From the IMG/VR virus record IMGVR_UViG_3300031707_000061, positions 1 through 39,050 of that record: 39,050 bases of DNA; one strand, 5' to 3'. This document shows, piece by piece, positions 16,365 to 22,521 of this stretch. How positions within the stretch are numbered: position 1 is the first letter of the stretch; each line of letters starts with the position of its first letter. This DNA is from a virus. A model generated the notes under the pieces. It had not been told where the DNA came from, did not search any database, and was given only the letters and a program-made list of their open reading frames with translations. The position numbers were made by a program, and so were the translations under genes.

Positions 16365-16651
16365 CCAAAGATGTTGGTGATGCGACCAAAGATATTGGTC
16401 GTGATGTGGGAGAGGCGCTGTACGACGATGCCTTGCTCGAACAGGTCTTACGCGAATCTGCGAATGATATTCCTCCCATACGCCCGAAAGGATATGGGAT
16501 CACCATGCAAGAATTTGCTACTGCCAAAGGCTGCAGCCATCAGACAGCAGGCAAATGGTTAAAAGCACATGGCTATAAAGCCAAAGTGATGCGTATGCCA
16601 GTTGAAGGCTCGAGGAGTCGTGGGTTGGTTCAGGTGTTCACGAGGGGATGA
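16361..16651 (+). CDS. Small putative DNA-binding protein
   Basis: A 96-residue protein. An acidic N-terminus ('DIGRDVGEALYDDALLEQVL') is followed by a helix-turn-helix-like segment at about residues 49-75 ('TMQEFATAKGCSHQTAGKWLKAHGYK') and a short basic wing ('MRMPVEGSRSRGLVQVF'). It is the last gene of the late operon, and its stop is followed by the terminator at 16692-16731. Regulatory function is inferred from the HTH alone. Confidence 0.6.
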   Translation: MTKDVGDATKDIGRDVGEALYDDALLEQVLRESANDIPPIRPKGYGITMQEFATAKGCSHQTAGKWLKAHGYKAKVMRMPVEGSRSRGLVQVFTRG

Positions 16652-16691
16652 AAAGCGCGGGACTGTATAGTCATCGCCAAGAGAACTGACA

Positions 16692-16731
16692 GAAACGCCC
16701 GAAGGAGAGATCCAACGGGCGTTTCGTTTTT
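16692..16731 (+). terminator. Rho-independent terminator of the late operon
   Basis: GAAACGCCCG (16692-16701) and CGGGCGTTTC (16716-16725) form a perfect 10-base stem, followed by GTTTTTCT. It ends the + strand late operon and separates it from the convergent integrase gene. Confidence 0.9.
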
Positions 16732-18243
16732 CTAACGGAATTGCAGAGTAATCTCGCCGCCGGGGGATATGATGATCTTGGCCAGCAGAGCATGCAACAA
16801 ATGATTGACATAGACCGGCTCTTCAGTTTCGAAGAAGGCGGGCAGGCGGGCGAGGGCGCCGTGGATGCCGCCCAGGGCGCGCAGGGTTTCGAGGCGCGAT
16901 AGCCCGGCGCGTTCGGCTTCAGCCAGTTCGAGCTGAGCCTTGTCCATTTGCTTATCAATGGCCGCGGCGCGCTCGGAGAAGGAAGCCAGGCCGAGGGAGC
17001 CGGATTGGTAGGCGTCCTCGATGCGGGAGCGCTGGCGCTCGAGCTCGTCAAGCATACCTTGGGCCTGGATGAGGTGGGCGCCGTTGGCGTCCGGCAAAGG
17101 GATCTCTTCGTCTTGCAGCGCGCCTCCCAGGTCCGCAGCGACGCGCTGGATGGCGTCCGGGTGGGTGATGGCGACGTGGCAGCCGCGCGAGCAGCGCCAG
17201 ATCAGGCGATCGGGGATCGCCCGCGGCCCGTTGCCCTGCAGCCACAGTCGGGCGTCACACTCGGAGCAGTGCAGCAGGCCGGTGAAGACGCTGGAACGCT
17301 TGCCCTTGTACGAATGGCCGCGGCGTGCAAACTCGGCCAGGATGGCCTGGTGGGTGGCGTCATCCCAGAGCGGATCGTGCTTACCCTTTGCAATGATAAT
17401 ATTCTTACGGGGGATAGCGCGGTCACGGAAACGGCGACGGGTGCGAGGGTCGAGGATGGAGCGGGAGACGCCCCAGCGGTTGTAGCCGGCATAGAAAGGG
17501 TTGCGCAGAATATCGCGGACGGTCTGCGGCCACCAACGGCGGGAGTGCGGGGGGCGGATGGCGTCTTCCTCGAGCATGTCCACGATCTGGCGGATGGACT
17601 TGCCGTTCAGGAGCATTTCTTTCATTTTGGTCACATAGGAAGAAGTCACCGGATTGGCGACCGGCACGGCCTTGCGATCGGTTTCGTGGCCGGGAGGCTT
17701 GCGGTAGCCGAAAGGGATGGCGATGGCAGGCAGGCCGCGTTCGGAAACGCGGAGGGGCATGGCAAAAAAATACTTGCGACGCAAATCTGCGATTTTCGCC
17801 CGGCTAATAATATGCGACATTCCCTCCATGATGAAAGAACTATCGCTGGCGTATGGCGAATAAACTTCGGGGGAAAGCGGCTCGAGCGGCTGGTTGACAG
17901 AATAGATCTGGGCGCCATATTGGGAGAGGGTAAGTGAGACGAGAGCCAGCAGATCGCGGAGGCGGTCATAGTCATATAAGATCAGGATATCATATTCGTG
18001 GCGCTGGGCGGAATCAAGCAGAGCTTTGAGCTGGGGGATGGCCAGCTCGGCGTCCCGCAGGTTGACGTAGCGGGTGCGGCTCTCGCCCGGGCAGATGAAA
18101 GGGCCGGCAGATTCACGCCAGCCTTTGCCCGTGGCGGCCTGGCGGCAGCGGGTCTCCTGCTCGGAGAGGGAGGTCTTATCGGCGGCGGCCTGGGCTTCGG
18201 TGGAGACGGCGGCCCAGATGGAGAAGCGGATGGGTGAAGACAT
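16732..18243 (-). CDS. Large serine recombinase (phage integrase)
   Basis: A 503-residue protein. N-terminal resolvase domain: 'AAVSTEAQ' with the presumed nucleophile Ser14, 'SLSEQETRCRQAA', 'YDILILYDYDRLRD' and 'LTLSQYGAQIYSVNQPLEP'. Then the recombinase domain ('AIPFGYRKPPG', 'KSIRQIVDMLEEDAIRPP', 'VRDILRNPFYAGYNRWG') and a zinc ribbon 'LLHCSECDARLWLQ...WRCSRGC' with four Cys. A coiled-coil C-terminal region follows. This is the integrase of the temperate phage; attP should lie beside the gene, most likely in 18244-18600. It is convergent with the late operon. Confidence 0.93.
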   Translation of the reverse strand: MSSPIRFSIWAAVSTEAQAAADKTSLSEQETRCRQAATGKGWRESAGPFICPGESRTRYVNLRDAELAIPQLKALLDSAQRHEYDILILYDYDRLRDLLALVSLTLSQYGAQIYSVNQPLEPLSPEVYSPYASDSSFIMEGMSHIISRAKIADLRRKYFFAMPLRVSERGLPAIAIPFGYRKPPGHETDRKAVPVANPVTSSYVTKMKEMLLNGKSIRQIVDMLEEDAIRPPHSRRWWPQTVRDILRNPFYAGYNRWGVSRSILDPRTRRRFRDRAIPRKNIIIAKGKHDPLWDDATHQAILAEFARRGHSYKGKRSSVFTGLLHCSECDARLWLQGNGPRAIPDRLIWRCSRGCHVAITHPDAIQRVAADLGGALQDEEIPLPDANGAHLIQAQGMLDELERQRSRIEDAYQSGSLGLASFSERAAAIDKQMDKAQLELAEAERAGLSRLETLRALGGIHGALARLPAFFETEEPVYVNHLLHALLAKIIISPGGEITLQFR

Positions 18244-18248
18244 TCTAC

Positions 18249-18277
18249 TTGTTTATAACTGAGATATTTGCTACAAT
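18249..18277 (+). promoter_or_regulatory. Sigma70-type promoter of the tRNA-like gene
   Basis: TTGTTT (18249-18254), 17-base spacer, TACAAT (18272-18277). The predicted start near 18284 lies one or two bases before the tRNA-like body. Confidence 0.7.
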
Positions 18278-18285
18278 GTCTGTGT

Positions 18286-18358
18286 GTCCCAGTAGCTCAA
18301 TGGACAGAGCCCAGATCCGCTAAATCTGTGGGTGTGAGTTCGAATCTCATCTGGGACA
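18286..18358 (+). tRNA. tRNA-like gene, anticodon GCU, short variable loop, C33
   Basis: A 73-base cloverleaf: acceptor GTCCCAG/CTGGGAC (7 bp), T8 A9, D-stem GCTC/GAGC with GG in the loop, anticodon stem CAGAT/ATCTG, loop CCGCTAA, a 5-base variable loop, T-stem GTGAG/CTCAT with loop TTCGAAT, discriminator A, no encoded CCA. The anticodon is GCU (Ser, AGY codons), but serine tRNAs have a long variable arm and this one does not; the body looks like an arginine-type class I tRNA. The normally universal U33 is C. Charging and decoding are therefore doubtful. Confidence 0.85.
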
Positions 18359-18375
18359 CACTTGTATTTTGGCTA

Positions 18376-18403
18376 TTGAAAATCCGTGAATTTGTGCTAT
18401 AAT
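18376..18403 (+). promoter_or_regulatory. Promoter of the tRNA-antisense small RNA
   Basis: TTGAAA (18376-18381), 16-base spacer, consensus TATAAT (18398-18403). The expected start is 18409-18411, exactly at the start of the segment complementary to the tRNA. Confidence 0.75.
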
Positions 18404-18409
18404 TTTCTT

Positions 18410-18487
18410 AGCGGATCTGGCTCATTGAGCTAATCTACGGCTTGACGGACGCGCCGCCCTGTGAAAGCAGGGCGGCGTTCCCGTTTT
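18410..18487 (+). ncRNA. Small RNA antisense to the tRNA D-arm and anticodon loop
   Basis: Bases 18408-18432 are complementary to tRNA bases 18293-18323 over 25 pairs: 13 continuous pairs covering the anticodon loop and stem, then 3, then 9 pairs covering the D-arm. The tRNA has a 1-base and a 5-base bulge; the latter holds the D-loop GG. The RNA has its own promoter and ends at a strong terminator, giving about 70-78 nt. Its GCTCATTGAGC segment can form a small hairpin mirroring the D-arm. No ORF is present. Expression and binding are inferred. Confidence 0.65.
18452..18487 (+). terminator. Terminator of the small RNA
   Basis: CGCCGCCCTG (18452-18461) and CAGGGCGGCG (18468-18477) make a perfect 10-base stem with a 6-base loop, followed by TTCCCGTTTT. 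Confidence 0.85.
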
Positions 18488-18583
18488 AAGCACCGTCCCT
18501 GCCCCCTTGTCGCCTTCGGCGACATCCCCCCATTTGGATAAACACCAAATAGGGGGAGAAGTGCAGGGACGGTGTGCTTTAAA
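18484..18583. repeat. Nested palindrome between small RNA and lysogeny operon, family A core
   Basis: Outer arms ACCGTCCCTGC (18492-18502) and GCAGGGACGGT (18563-18573) extend outward with a 2-base bulge to TTTTAAGC and GCTTTAAAA. Inside are TCGCCTTCGGCGA and a family A stem CCCCCATTTGG / CCAAATAGGGGG. It could work as a bidirectional terminator between the + strand small RNA and the minus-strand operon whose last stop lies in the right arm. Confidence 0.75.
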
Positions 18584-18773
18584 ATAAAGCCGAGCAGGTG
18601 GCGACGATGACGGTAAGAAGGACGAGCGCGGCAATAATCTGAATAGCCGTATTGATTTGTTTCAGGATTTTCGTCTGATCATAGAGAATATCCTCAAGCC
18701 ATGCCTGATCTTCGGGAGCACTTAAAGTTTCATCATTCTTATCTTCTGATTTTGGAAATGGCTTTAGTAGCAT
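18579..18773 (-). CDS. Small single-pass membrane protein of the lysogeny operon
   Basis: A 64-residue protein: a polar N-terminal region ('KPFPKSEDKNDETLSAPEDQ'), an amphipathic helix ('WLEDILYDQTKILKQINTAI') and one C-terminal transmembrane helix ('IIAALVLLTVIVATCSALF'). The start is taken at 18773, where a GGGAAATT sequence precedes the ATG. An upstream extension to 19010 would overlap the lipoprotein gene and was rejected. It is last of four minus-strand genes behind the repressor, so it may be a lysogenic conversion or superinfection exclusion factor; no family is recognised. Confidence 0.6.
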   Translation of the reverse strand: MLLKPFPKSEDKNDETLSAPEDQAWLEDILYDQTKILKQINTAIQIIAALVLLTVIVATCSALF

Positions 18774-18789
18774 AATTTCCCTTTCAAAT

Positions 18790-19290
18790 TTACCTTGCTG
18801 AGCCGCTACATGTAGCAATAGAAGGGAAACCACTGGCATTCGCCTCGGCGATAAGAATATTCCCATCAAGGATTTGACATTTGATGCTGCCATCCCCAGA
18901 GATGATTTGAGCGGATATATAAAGGAAATCACCGGACTGGAAATTATTGAATATTTTACAGAATGGTACTTGGTAATCTCCTTGATCCGAACCGCCCGAA
19001 TCGTTCTCAAAAGTCAGCGATACAGCACTAACACCAGCTCCTGAAATTGCATATCTCACTCCACTAATTGATTGCACACATTTTTCAAAAGGAGAACGCG
19101 TATCCGGTCTCAATGTTGGCATGGAGGTTCGTGTCGGTTCGGCAGTTTGGGTAAGAAAATAGGATTGCTTTAAGGCATTGCTTGTAGCAATGTAAGCAGT
19201 AGCAGTCGTATTTTTCTCTGTTTTGGTTGGGCCGCAAGCAGCCAAAAGGCAAATGATCAGGGCGATTGAAAGGAAGTTGAGCTTAGCCAT
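18790..19290 (-). CDS. Putative lipoprotein expressed from the prophage
   Basis: A 166-residue protein. N-terminal signal 'LSIALIICLLAACG' carries a lipobox (LAAC) with Cys19 as the acylation site. A Thr/Ser/Pro-rich linker ('TAYIATSNALKQSYFLTQTAEPTRTSMPTLRP' in part) precedes a beta-rich domain of about 90 residues with several Cys ('KCVQS', 'VPFCKIF', 'KCQILDG', 'IATCSG'), which could form disulfides outside the membrane. Such prophage lipoproteins often change the cell surface or block superinfection; that role is inferred. SD AGGAGGAAATAAGAA is strong. The DNA is AT-richer than the phage structural genes. Confidence 0.75.
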   Translation of the reverse strand: MAKLNFLSIALIICLLAACGPTKTEKNTTATAYIATSNALKQSYFLTQTAEPTRTSMPTLRPDTRSPFEKCVQSISGVRYAISGAGVSAVSLTFENDSGGSDQGDYQVPFCKIFNNFQSGDFLYISAQIISGDGSIKCQILDGNILIAEANASGFPSIATCSGSAR

Positions 19291-19526
19291 TTCTTATTTC
19301 CTCCTGTTGCGATCAAAGCAAGTGAAATCCCGCCGCCGATGACGGCGGGGATGGCCAGCGGATGGGCCGGCATGATGAAGAGCAGAGCGAACATGCAGGC
19401 CGTGGCGCGCAGGGCGAAGGCGACGGGGAAAGGCAAGGTAAGAAATTGGTGGAGATACAGGAATTGCAGGCAGCGAAGGAAGCGGCGTTGATTACCCCGT
19501 CTCAACCGTTTTAGTTTTGGTAACAC
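19257..19526 (-). CDS. Small basic membrane protein between repressor and lipoprotein
   Basis: An 89-residue protein with GTG start at 19526. It has an Arg/Lys-rich N-terminus ('KLKRLRRGNQRRFLRCLQFLYLH') and hydrophobic segments at about 28-51 ('LTLPFPVAFALRATACMFALLFIM') and 55-73 ('PLAIPAVIGGGISLALIATGG'). It overlaps the repressor 3' end by 35 bases and the lipoprotein 5' end by 34 bases. Overlaps this long on both sides are unusual, so either translation is reinitiated here or the ORF is partly fortuitous. Function unknown. Confidence 0.45.
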   Translation of the reverse strand: MLPKLKRLRRGNQRRFLRCLQFLYLHQFLTLPFPVAFALRATACMFALLFIMPAHPLAIPAVIGGGISLALIATGGNKKWLSSTSFQSP

Positions 19527-19911
19527 GATAATCTCCTCTTTCCTCCTGGATCTTCAAAAACTCCAAATATTCCAACGCTTTACGTTGATTTTCGGGGGCC
19601 AGCAAATTATAGAGATGCTCAGCACGCTCAGCGAGTTCATCGGTTTTGGCTTTGGGTGGTAACAAACCGGCAGCCCTATAAACTTGCTCAATGGGCAATT
19701 TCAAAGCTACAGCAAGAGCCCGACAAGTTTCCGGTATAGGTTTCGAACTATCGCTCAATATTTTGCTGATCACTGCTCGATGCAAGCCGGATCTTCTTGC
19801 TAAATCAGATTGCGACCATCCACGAGTAACCATCTCGGCATTCAACCAAATAGAGAGCATGTTAGTCATGAGAAACATTTTGTCACGAAACTCGTTTCTT
19901 GTGGCTATCAT
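19492..19911 (-). CDS. XRE/CI-type lysogeny repressor
   Basis: A 139-residue protein. The helix-turn-helix is at about residues 31-60 ('WSQSDLARRSGLHRAVISKILSDSSKPIPE'; recognition helix 'HRAVISKIL'), followed by 'TCRALAVALKLPIEQVYRAAGLLP', the normal end of an XRE domain. The C-terminal ~50 residues are charged and helical ('AERAEHLYNLLAPENQRKALEYLEFL') and probably dimerise. No autocleavage peptidase domain is present. The true start may be Met12 or Met15, because dyad operators lie over the first codons. It is divergent from the early + operon and should repress it. Confidence 0.85.
   Translation of the reverse strand: MIATRNEFRDKMFLMTNMLSIWLNAEMVTRGWSQSDLARRSGLHRAVISKILSDSSKPIPETCRALAVALKLPIEQVYRAAGLLPPKAKTDELAERAEHLYNLLAPENQRKALEYLEFLKIQEERGDYRVTKTKTVETG
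19887..19898. promoter_or_regulatory. Operator-like dyad GAAAC-TC-GTTTC
   Basis: GAAAC (19887-19891) and GTTTC (19894-19898) form a perfect dyad with 2-base spacing inside the repressor's 5' end. Additional single half-sites are GAAAC 19872-19876 and GTTTC 19916-19920. Confidence 0.55.
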
Positions 19912-19926
19912 ATATGTTTCTGCCTA

Positions 19927-19955
19927 TTGACAAAATAATATAATCGCTGTAGAAT
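19927..19955 (+). promoter_or_regulatory. Early rightward promoter
   Basis: Consensus TTGACA (19927-19932), 17-base spacer and TAGAAT (19950-19955) drive the early + operon. The operator dyad at 19967-19981 is just downstream, so a bound repressor would block initiation or clearance. Confidence 0.85.
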
Positions 19956-19966
19956 GTTGCTAACTA

Positions 19967-19981
19967 GAAACATTATGTTTC
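19967..19981. promoter_or_regulatory. Operator dyad GAAAC-attat-GTTTC
   Basis: A perfect 5-base inverted repeat with 5-base spacer at the predicted transcription start of the early promoter. The half-site matches the one in the repressor gene start, which supports a shared repressor. Confidence 0.7.
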
Positions 19982-20023
19982 GGTGAGATAAATTTTTACT
20001 GACCTATTAGCAAGGAGCACCTA

Positions 20024-20368
20024 ATGTCTGAATTCGATGGAGAGAAGCTAAAGGCAGGCTTGCAGGCCTGGACGGAAGATCACGAGATTTCGATCAATGC
20101 TTTTCGCAAGGCGATGAATTACACCTACGCCCACGCCTGGGATCTGCTGCGGGGGAGGGTGATCTTTTCGGGGGATGGGTTCGGTCGCTTTGTGCTGGCT
20201 TATGGCATGGAGGCCGGCCAGGAGCTGATGCAACTGGCAGGGTATCCCAATGCGCTGCCCAGGCCGGCAGGGGCGCAGGCGGTGCCGTTGGTGTATGTCG
20301 GGGCGGAGGAGCCCCCCTCCAACTCCCCCCATTTTCAAACACAGAAAATAAGGGGAGAGGGAAAGTAG
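20024..20368 (+). CDS. Cro-like or early regulatory protein (candidate)
   Basis: A 114-residue protein, first gene of the early operon. Residues about 20-50 ('ISINAFRKAMNYTYAHAWDLLRGRV') fit a helix-turn-helix, and the following 'GRFVLAYGMEAGQELMQLAGYP' resembles the end of an XRE domain ('...AYGLEAGKELLRLAGYP' type). This suggests a Cro or alternative repressor opposing the protein encoded at 19911-19492. Residues from about 95 are encoded by a family A palindrome ('EEPPSNSPHFQTQKIRGEGK'), so the natural C-terminus was probably replaced. SD AAGGAGCACCTA. Confidence 0.65.
   Translation: MSEFDGEKLKAGLQAWTEDHEISINAFRKAMNYTYAHAWDLLRGRVIFSGDGFGRFVLAYGMEAGQELMQLAGYPNALPRPAGAQAVPLVYVGAEEPPSNSPHFQTQKIRGEGK
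20317..20361. repeat. G/C-rich palindrome, family A, inside a CDS
   Basis: CTCCCCCCATTTTC (20323-20336) pairs with GAAAATAAGGGGAG (20344-20357) with one mismatch. It encodes the C-terminal residues of the preceding gene and carries the SD (GGGAGAGGG) of the next. Confidence 0.8.
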
Positions 20369-20370
20369 GC

Positions 20371-20862
20371 ATGGAACTCAAGCGCGCGAGGGCGATAGCC
20401 GAAAAGCTGGTCGAGAAGCTGGCTCCATATTGCGAGCGGATCGAGATCGCGGGCAGCATCCGGCGGGAGAAGGCGGAGGTGGGCGACATCGAGATCGTGG
20501 CCATTCCGGCCCCGTTCGCGGATGCGCTGCTCCCAGAGCTGATCCCGGGTGCGAGGTTCATTAAAAATGGATCGCGATATAAGCAGATCGCCCTGCCCGA
20601 GGGGATCAACCTGGACCTGTTCCTGGTGCGCCCGCCGGTGCAATGGGGCGTGATCTTCCTTCTCCGCACGGGGCCGGCGGAATTCAGCCACAAGGCGGTC
20701 ACGCGCAAGCGCTTGGGCGGTCTGCTGCCGAGCGACTGCCAGGTGGCGTATGGGCAAGTATGGAGACATGAAAAGGTCATCCCGATGCCTGAAGAGGAAG
20801 ATTTCTTGAAATTGCTGGGCCTGCCTGGCCTGGCGCCACAGGAAAGGGGCCGGCATGTATGA
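20371..20862 (+). CDS. PolX-type nucleotidyltransferase domain protein
   Basis: A 163-residue protein. 'IEIAGSIRREKAEVGDIEIVAIP' (in part; residues about 24-46) is the GS-RR...GDIE catalytic motif of DNA polymerase beta/X, with Asp39 and Glu41 as metal ligands. A third acidic residue is in 'LDLFLV' (Asp82), followed by the family pattern 'QWGVIFLLRTGPAEFSHKAV'. The family normally has Asp at the second position where Glu41 sits. Only the palm-type domain is present, with no 8-kDa, HhH or PHP domains, so it is a minimal nucleotidyltransferase. Possible roles are gap filling or nucleotide transfer to RNA or protein. It overlaps the next gene by 8 bases. Confidence 0.82.
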   Translation: MELKRARAIAEKLVEKLAPYCERIEIAGSIRREKAEVGDIEIVAIPAPFADALLPELIPGARFIKNGSRYKQIALPEGINLDLFLVRPPVQWGVIFLLRTGPAEFSHKAVTRKRLGGLLPSDCQVAYGQVWRHEKVIPMPEEEDFLKLLGLPGLAPQERGRHV

Positions 20863-21169
20863 ATACTTTTTGATCCAGGTCGATAATGCCGAAGAGATGA
20901 ACCAGAAGGTGAACTATCTGCTGGCGCAAGGCTGGGAGCCTTACATGGGATTGGTGATCGCTCCACGTGAATCTGAATTGCGCTGTCTGTTCCAGTGGAT
21001 GATCCGTGGCGAGACCGATCGTCGGCCGCCAGCCCTACCCCCAGCCCCTCCCCAAATGGAAAAACACCATTTGGAGAGGGGAAAAGAGAGTCTGCCGGCC
21101 GAAGGTGCCGGCCGTGATGTGGCGGCGGCATGGCTGCATACATCTGTGGCAGCGGGAGAGAACCTATGA
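20855..21169 (+). CDS. DUF1737-like small protein with palindrome-encoded tail
   Basis: A 104-residue protein. Residues 1-50 ('EYFLIQVDNAEEMNQKVNYLLAQGWEPYMGLVI' in part) match DUF1737-like proteins, where a short beta-alpha-beta unit ends 'L..GWEP.GG'. From residue ~60 the sequence is Pro-rich and is encoded by a family A palindrome ('PPAPPQMEKHHLERGKES'), then continues into unrelated residues. Translation is coupled to both neighbours (8-base overlap upstream, ATGA downstream). Function unknown. Confidence 0.65.
   Translation: MYEYFLIQVDNAEEMNQKVNYLLAQGWEPYMGLVIAPRESELRCLFQWMIRGETDRRPPALPPAPPQMEKHHLERGKESLPAEGAGRDVAAAWLHTSVAAGENL
21045..21081. repeat. G/C-rich palindrome, family A, inside a CDS
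   Basis: CCCCTCCCCAAATGG (21045-21059) faces CCATTTGGAGAGGGG (21067-21081), 14 of 15 pairs, 7-base loop. Confidence 0.85.
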
Positions 21170-21252
21170 CCGAGACCATGCGCTTGATGCTCATCCTGGT
21201 GATCGCCCTGGCTGCGCTGGCCTGGGCGGAAGTAGAGAGGCGGAAGGGATGA
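21166..21252 (+). CDS. 28-residue single-pass membrane peptide
   Basis: Short ORF joined by ATGA overlaps to both the preceding (21166-21169) and following (21249-21252) genes. Product: 'MTETMRLMLILVIALAALAW' followed by a short charged tail 'AEVERRKG'. This is one transmembrane helix of about 18 residues. The two precise overlaps and the GGGAGAGAACCT SD make it a credible gene. Function unknown. Confidence 0.6.
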   Translation: MTETMRLMLILVIALAALAWAEVERRKG

Positions 21253-21470
21253 AGGAGCCGGCCAAGGTAATCAATAAGCAAGCCGCATCCGATCTTCTGT
21301 GCGGACTGCTGGACTTCATTGCCGGGATCCCGCCGATCGGATCGAGGCCCAACCTCGTTTCGGCAAGGGAGAGTTGGATCTTCGAAGACGATCTCCTGGA
21401 CAAGCAAGCCATCAATCGTGAAGCACAAGCAATCGATCATCATACTAATAGAGTAGCACGGAAGTGCTGA
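21249..21470 (+). CDS. Small hypothetical protein
   Basis: A 73-residue protein starting at the ATGA overlap with the membrane peptide. It has a helical N-terminus ('VINKQAASDLLCGLLDFIAG'), a Pro/Gly centre ('IPPIGSRPNLVSARESW') and a polar, His-containing C-terminus ('AQAIDHHTNRVARKC'). No family recognised. The gene chain of overlapping starts supports that it is translated. Confidence 0.5.
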   Translation: MKEPAKVINKQAASDLLCGLLDFIAGIPPIGSRPNLVSARESWIFEDDLLDKQAINREAQAIDHHTNRVARKC

Positions 21471-21495
21471 ACTGTCAGAACTTAATCGAGGCGAA

Positions 21496-21585
21496 ATGAA
21501 GAATAAAAGCACGCTTTACCTGATCATCATTGGGATCTGCATCCTGATCCTGCTGGGGGTGGCAATATGCCTGGCCTATTTATAA
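21496..21585 (+). CDS. 29-residue membrane peptide
   Basis: A short ORF 'MKNKSTLYLIIIGICILILL' plus 'GVAICLAYL': a lysine-rich start and a single hydrophobic helix through the end. SD GAGGCGAA precedes ATG. The last 19 bases overlap the start of the next gene. It is typical of tiny early membrane peptides in phages; function unknown. Confidence 0.55.
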   Translation: MKNKSTLYLIIIGICILILLGVAICLAYL

Positions 21586-21839
21586 CCATTGCAATCATCG
21601 CCGCCCTCATCGCCGGGTTTGCCATCGGCAGGCTCCACGCCGAGATGCAGCACCTGCGGGAACGGATCATTACACTGGAGCAGACACAGGCGAAGCATCT
21701 GCCTTACCGGACGGCGGATGCGATCGAAGACGCCACGGCGGCGCTGAATTCACTGCAGTTCGAACTGGATTTCAAACGAGACCTGCTGGACAACGCCATA
21801 TCGCATCTAAAGCAGGCACGGGAAGGAAGGAAACCATGA
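21567..21839 (+). CDS. Small membrane-anchored coiled-coil protein
   Basis: A 90-residue protein. The N-terminal transmembrane helix ('LFITIAIIAALIAGFAIG') is followed by a soluble helical region with heptad character ('AEMQHLRERIITLEQTQ', 'ALNSLQFELDFKRDLLDNAISHLKQAREG' in part). This arrangement could anchor a phage complex at the membrane or act as a spanin-like or defence-blocking protein; nothing more specific can be said. It is coupled to the next gene by ATGA. Confidence 0.65.
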   Translation: MPGLFITIAIIAALIAGFAIGRLHAEMQHLRERIITLEQTQAKHLPYRTADAIEDATAALNSLQFELDFKRDLLDNAISHLKQAREGRKP

Positions 21840-22312
21840 CAGAGCAAACGATCCACATCAAGACGCCAGTCAATAAGGACGATTTGGAAACGTTGATCGC
21901 AGGCCTGGAGGCGGTCTGCGGCGGGAACCGCATCGAGATCAAGGAGACCTTCGACCTGATTGTCACCGATGAACGCCAGGCGGCCGCGTTGAAAGCCTTG
22001 TTCTTTGAGAGGGGGCAGGGAGAAAATATCCTCAAGAACAAAGCCCAAAAGAAAGCCCGGAGCGCACCGTCCGATCAGAAGAAAGAACCGGGCGAGCATT
22101 CCTATATCATCGAAGGCACAGGGGAGGTGATCAGCGCGCAGATGTTGCATAAACGCCTGGCCGTAAAAGATATCCCAGAGTTTACGGTTATTACGAAAAA
22201 AGACAAGTGCTTTATTGTGACAGTCGACGAGCAGGGCATATTCTCGCTGGCCAGGGAGCCGCGAAGTACCCCCCGTGAGGTGCCGGCACCTTCGGCTGGA
22301 GTGCAGACATGA
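21836..22312 (+). CDS. Hypothetical protein with two alpha/beta segments
   Basis: A 158-residue protein. The first ~65 residues look like a small alpha/beta domain ('TIHIKTPVNKDDLETLIAGLEAVCGGNRIEIKE' in part). A lysine-rich linker ('NKAQKKARSAPSDQKKEPG') follows, and then a second unit reading 'YIIEGTGEVISAQMLHKRLAVKDIPEFTVITKKDKCFIV', partly quoted. The second part could be a winged-helix or ubiquitin-like fold. It ends in Pro-rich sequence and overlaps the next gene by ATGA. No family recognised. Confidence 0.6.
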   Translation: MTEQTIHIKTPVNKDDLETLIAGLEAVCGGNRIEIKETFDLIVTDERQAAALKALFFERGQGENILKNKAQKKARSAPSDQKKEPGEHSYIIEGTGEVISAQMLHKRLAVKDIPEFTVITKKDKCFIVTVDEQGIFSLAREPRSTPREVPAPSAGVQT

Positions 22313-22521
22313 GCGACAAAATCAGGAAGAAGATCGAGCTTATCCTGCTGTTTTTCATCCTGAAGGCCGCGGCCGAGGCGGTGCTGGGGCTGGTCAAACA
22401 TGGAGTGGAAGAGATCGGGATGCCGGCGGAGGCAGCGGACTTCTTACGCGATCTATTAAGCACACATCCCCAGCCAGAAGTCTCCAACTTCTACTGCCGC
22501 AAACTGGATGCGCTGGAATGA
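22309..22521 (+). CDS. Small hypothetical protein with hydrophobic helix
   Basis: A 70-residue protein. A basic start ('MSDKIRKKIE') precedes a hydrophobic helix ('LILLFFILKAAAEAVLGLV'), then a soluble part ('EEIGMPAEAADFLRDLLSTHPQPE') with a single Cys. It could be membrane-associated. It is joined to the gene before and the gene after by ATGA overlaps. Function unknown. Confidence 0.55.
   Translation: MSDKIRKKIELILLFFILKAAAEAVLGLVKHGVEEIGMPAEAADFLRDLLSTHPQPEVSNFYCRKLDALE

Noticed and set aside
16948-17937. 329-codon + strand frame inside the integrase gene
   Set aside because: The minus strand has clear serine recombinase motifs over the whole stretch; the + frame has none.
18286-18358. 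tRNA as the attP core of the integrase
   Set aside because: Serine integrases usually use short non-tRNA sites; no duplicated tRNA 3' end is visible. The attP is still expected nearby but cannot be located by eye.
18408-18432. Second tRNA gene on the minus strand
   Set aside because: Only a D-arm and part of the anticodon arm are recognisable; no T-arm or acceptor follows, while promoter and terminator fit a + strand small RNA.
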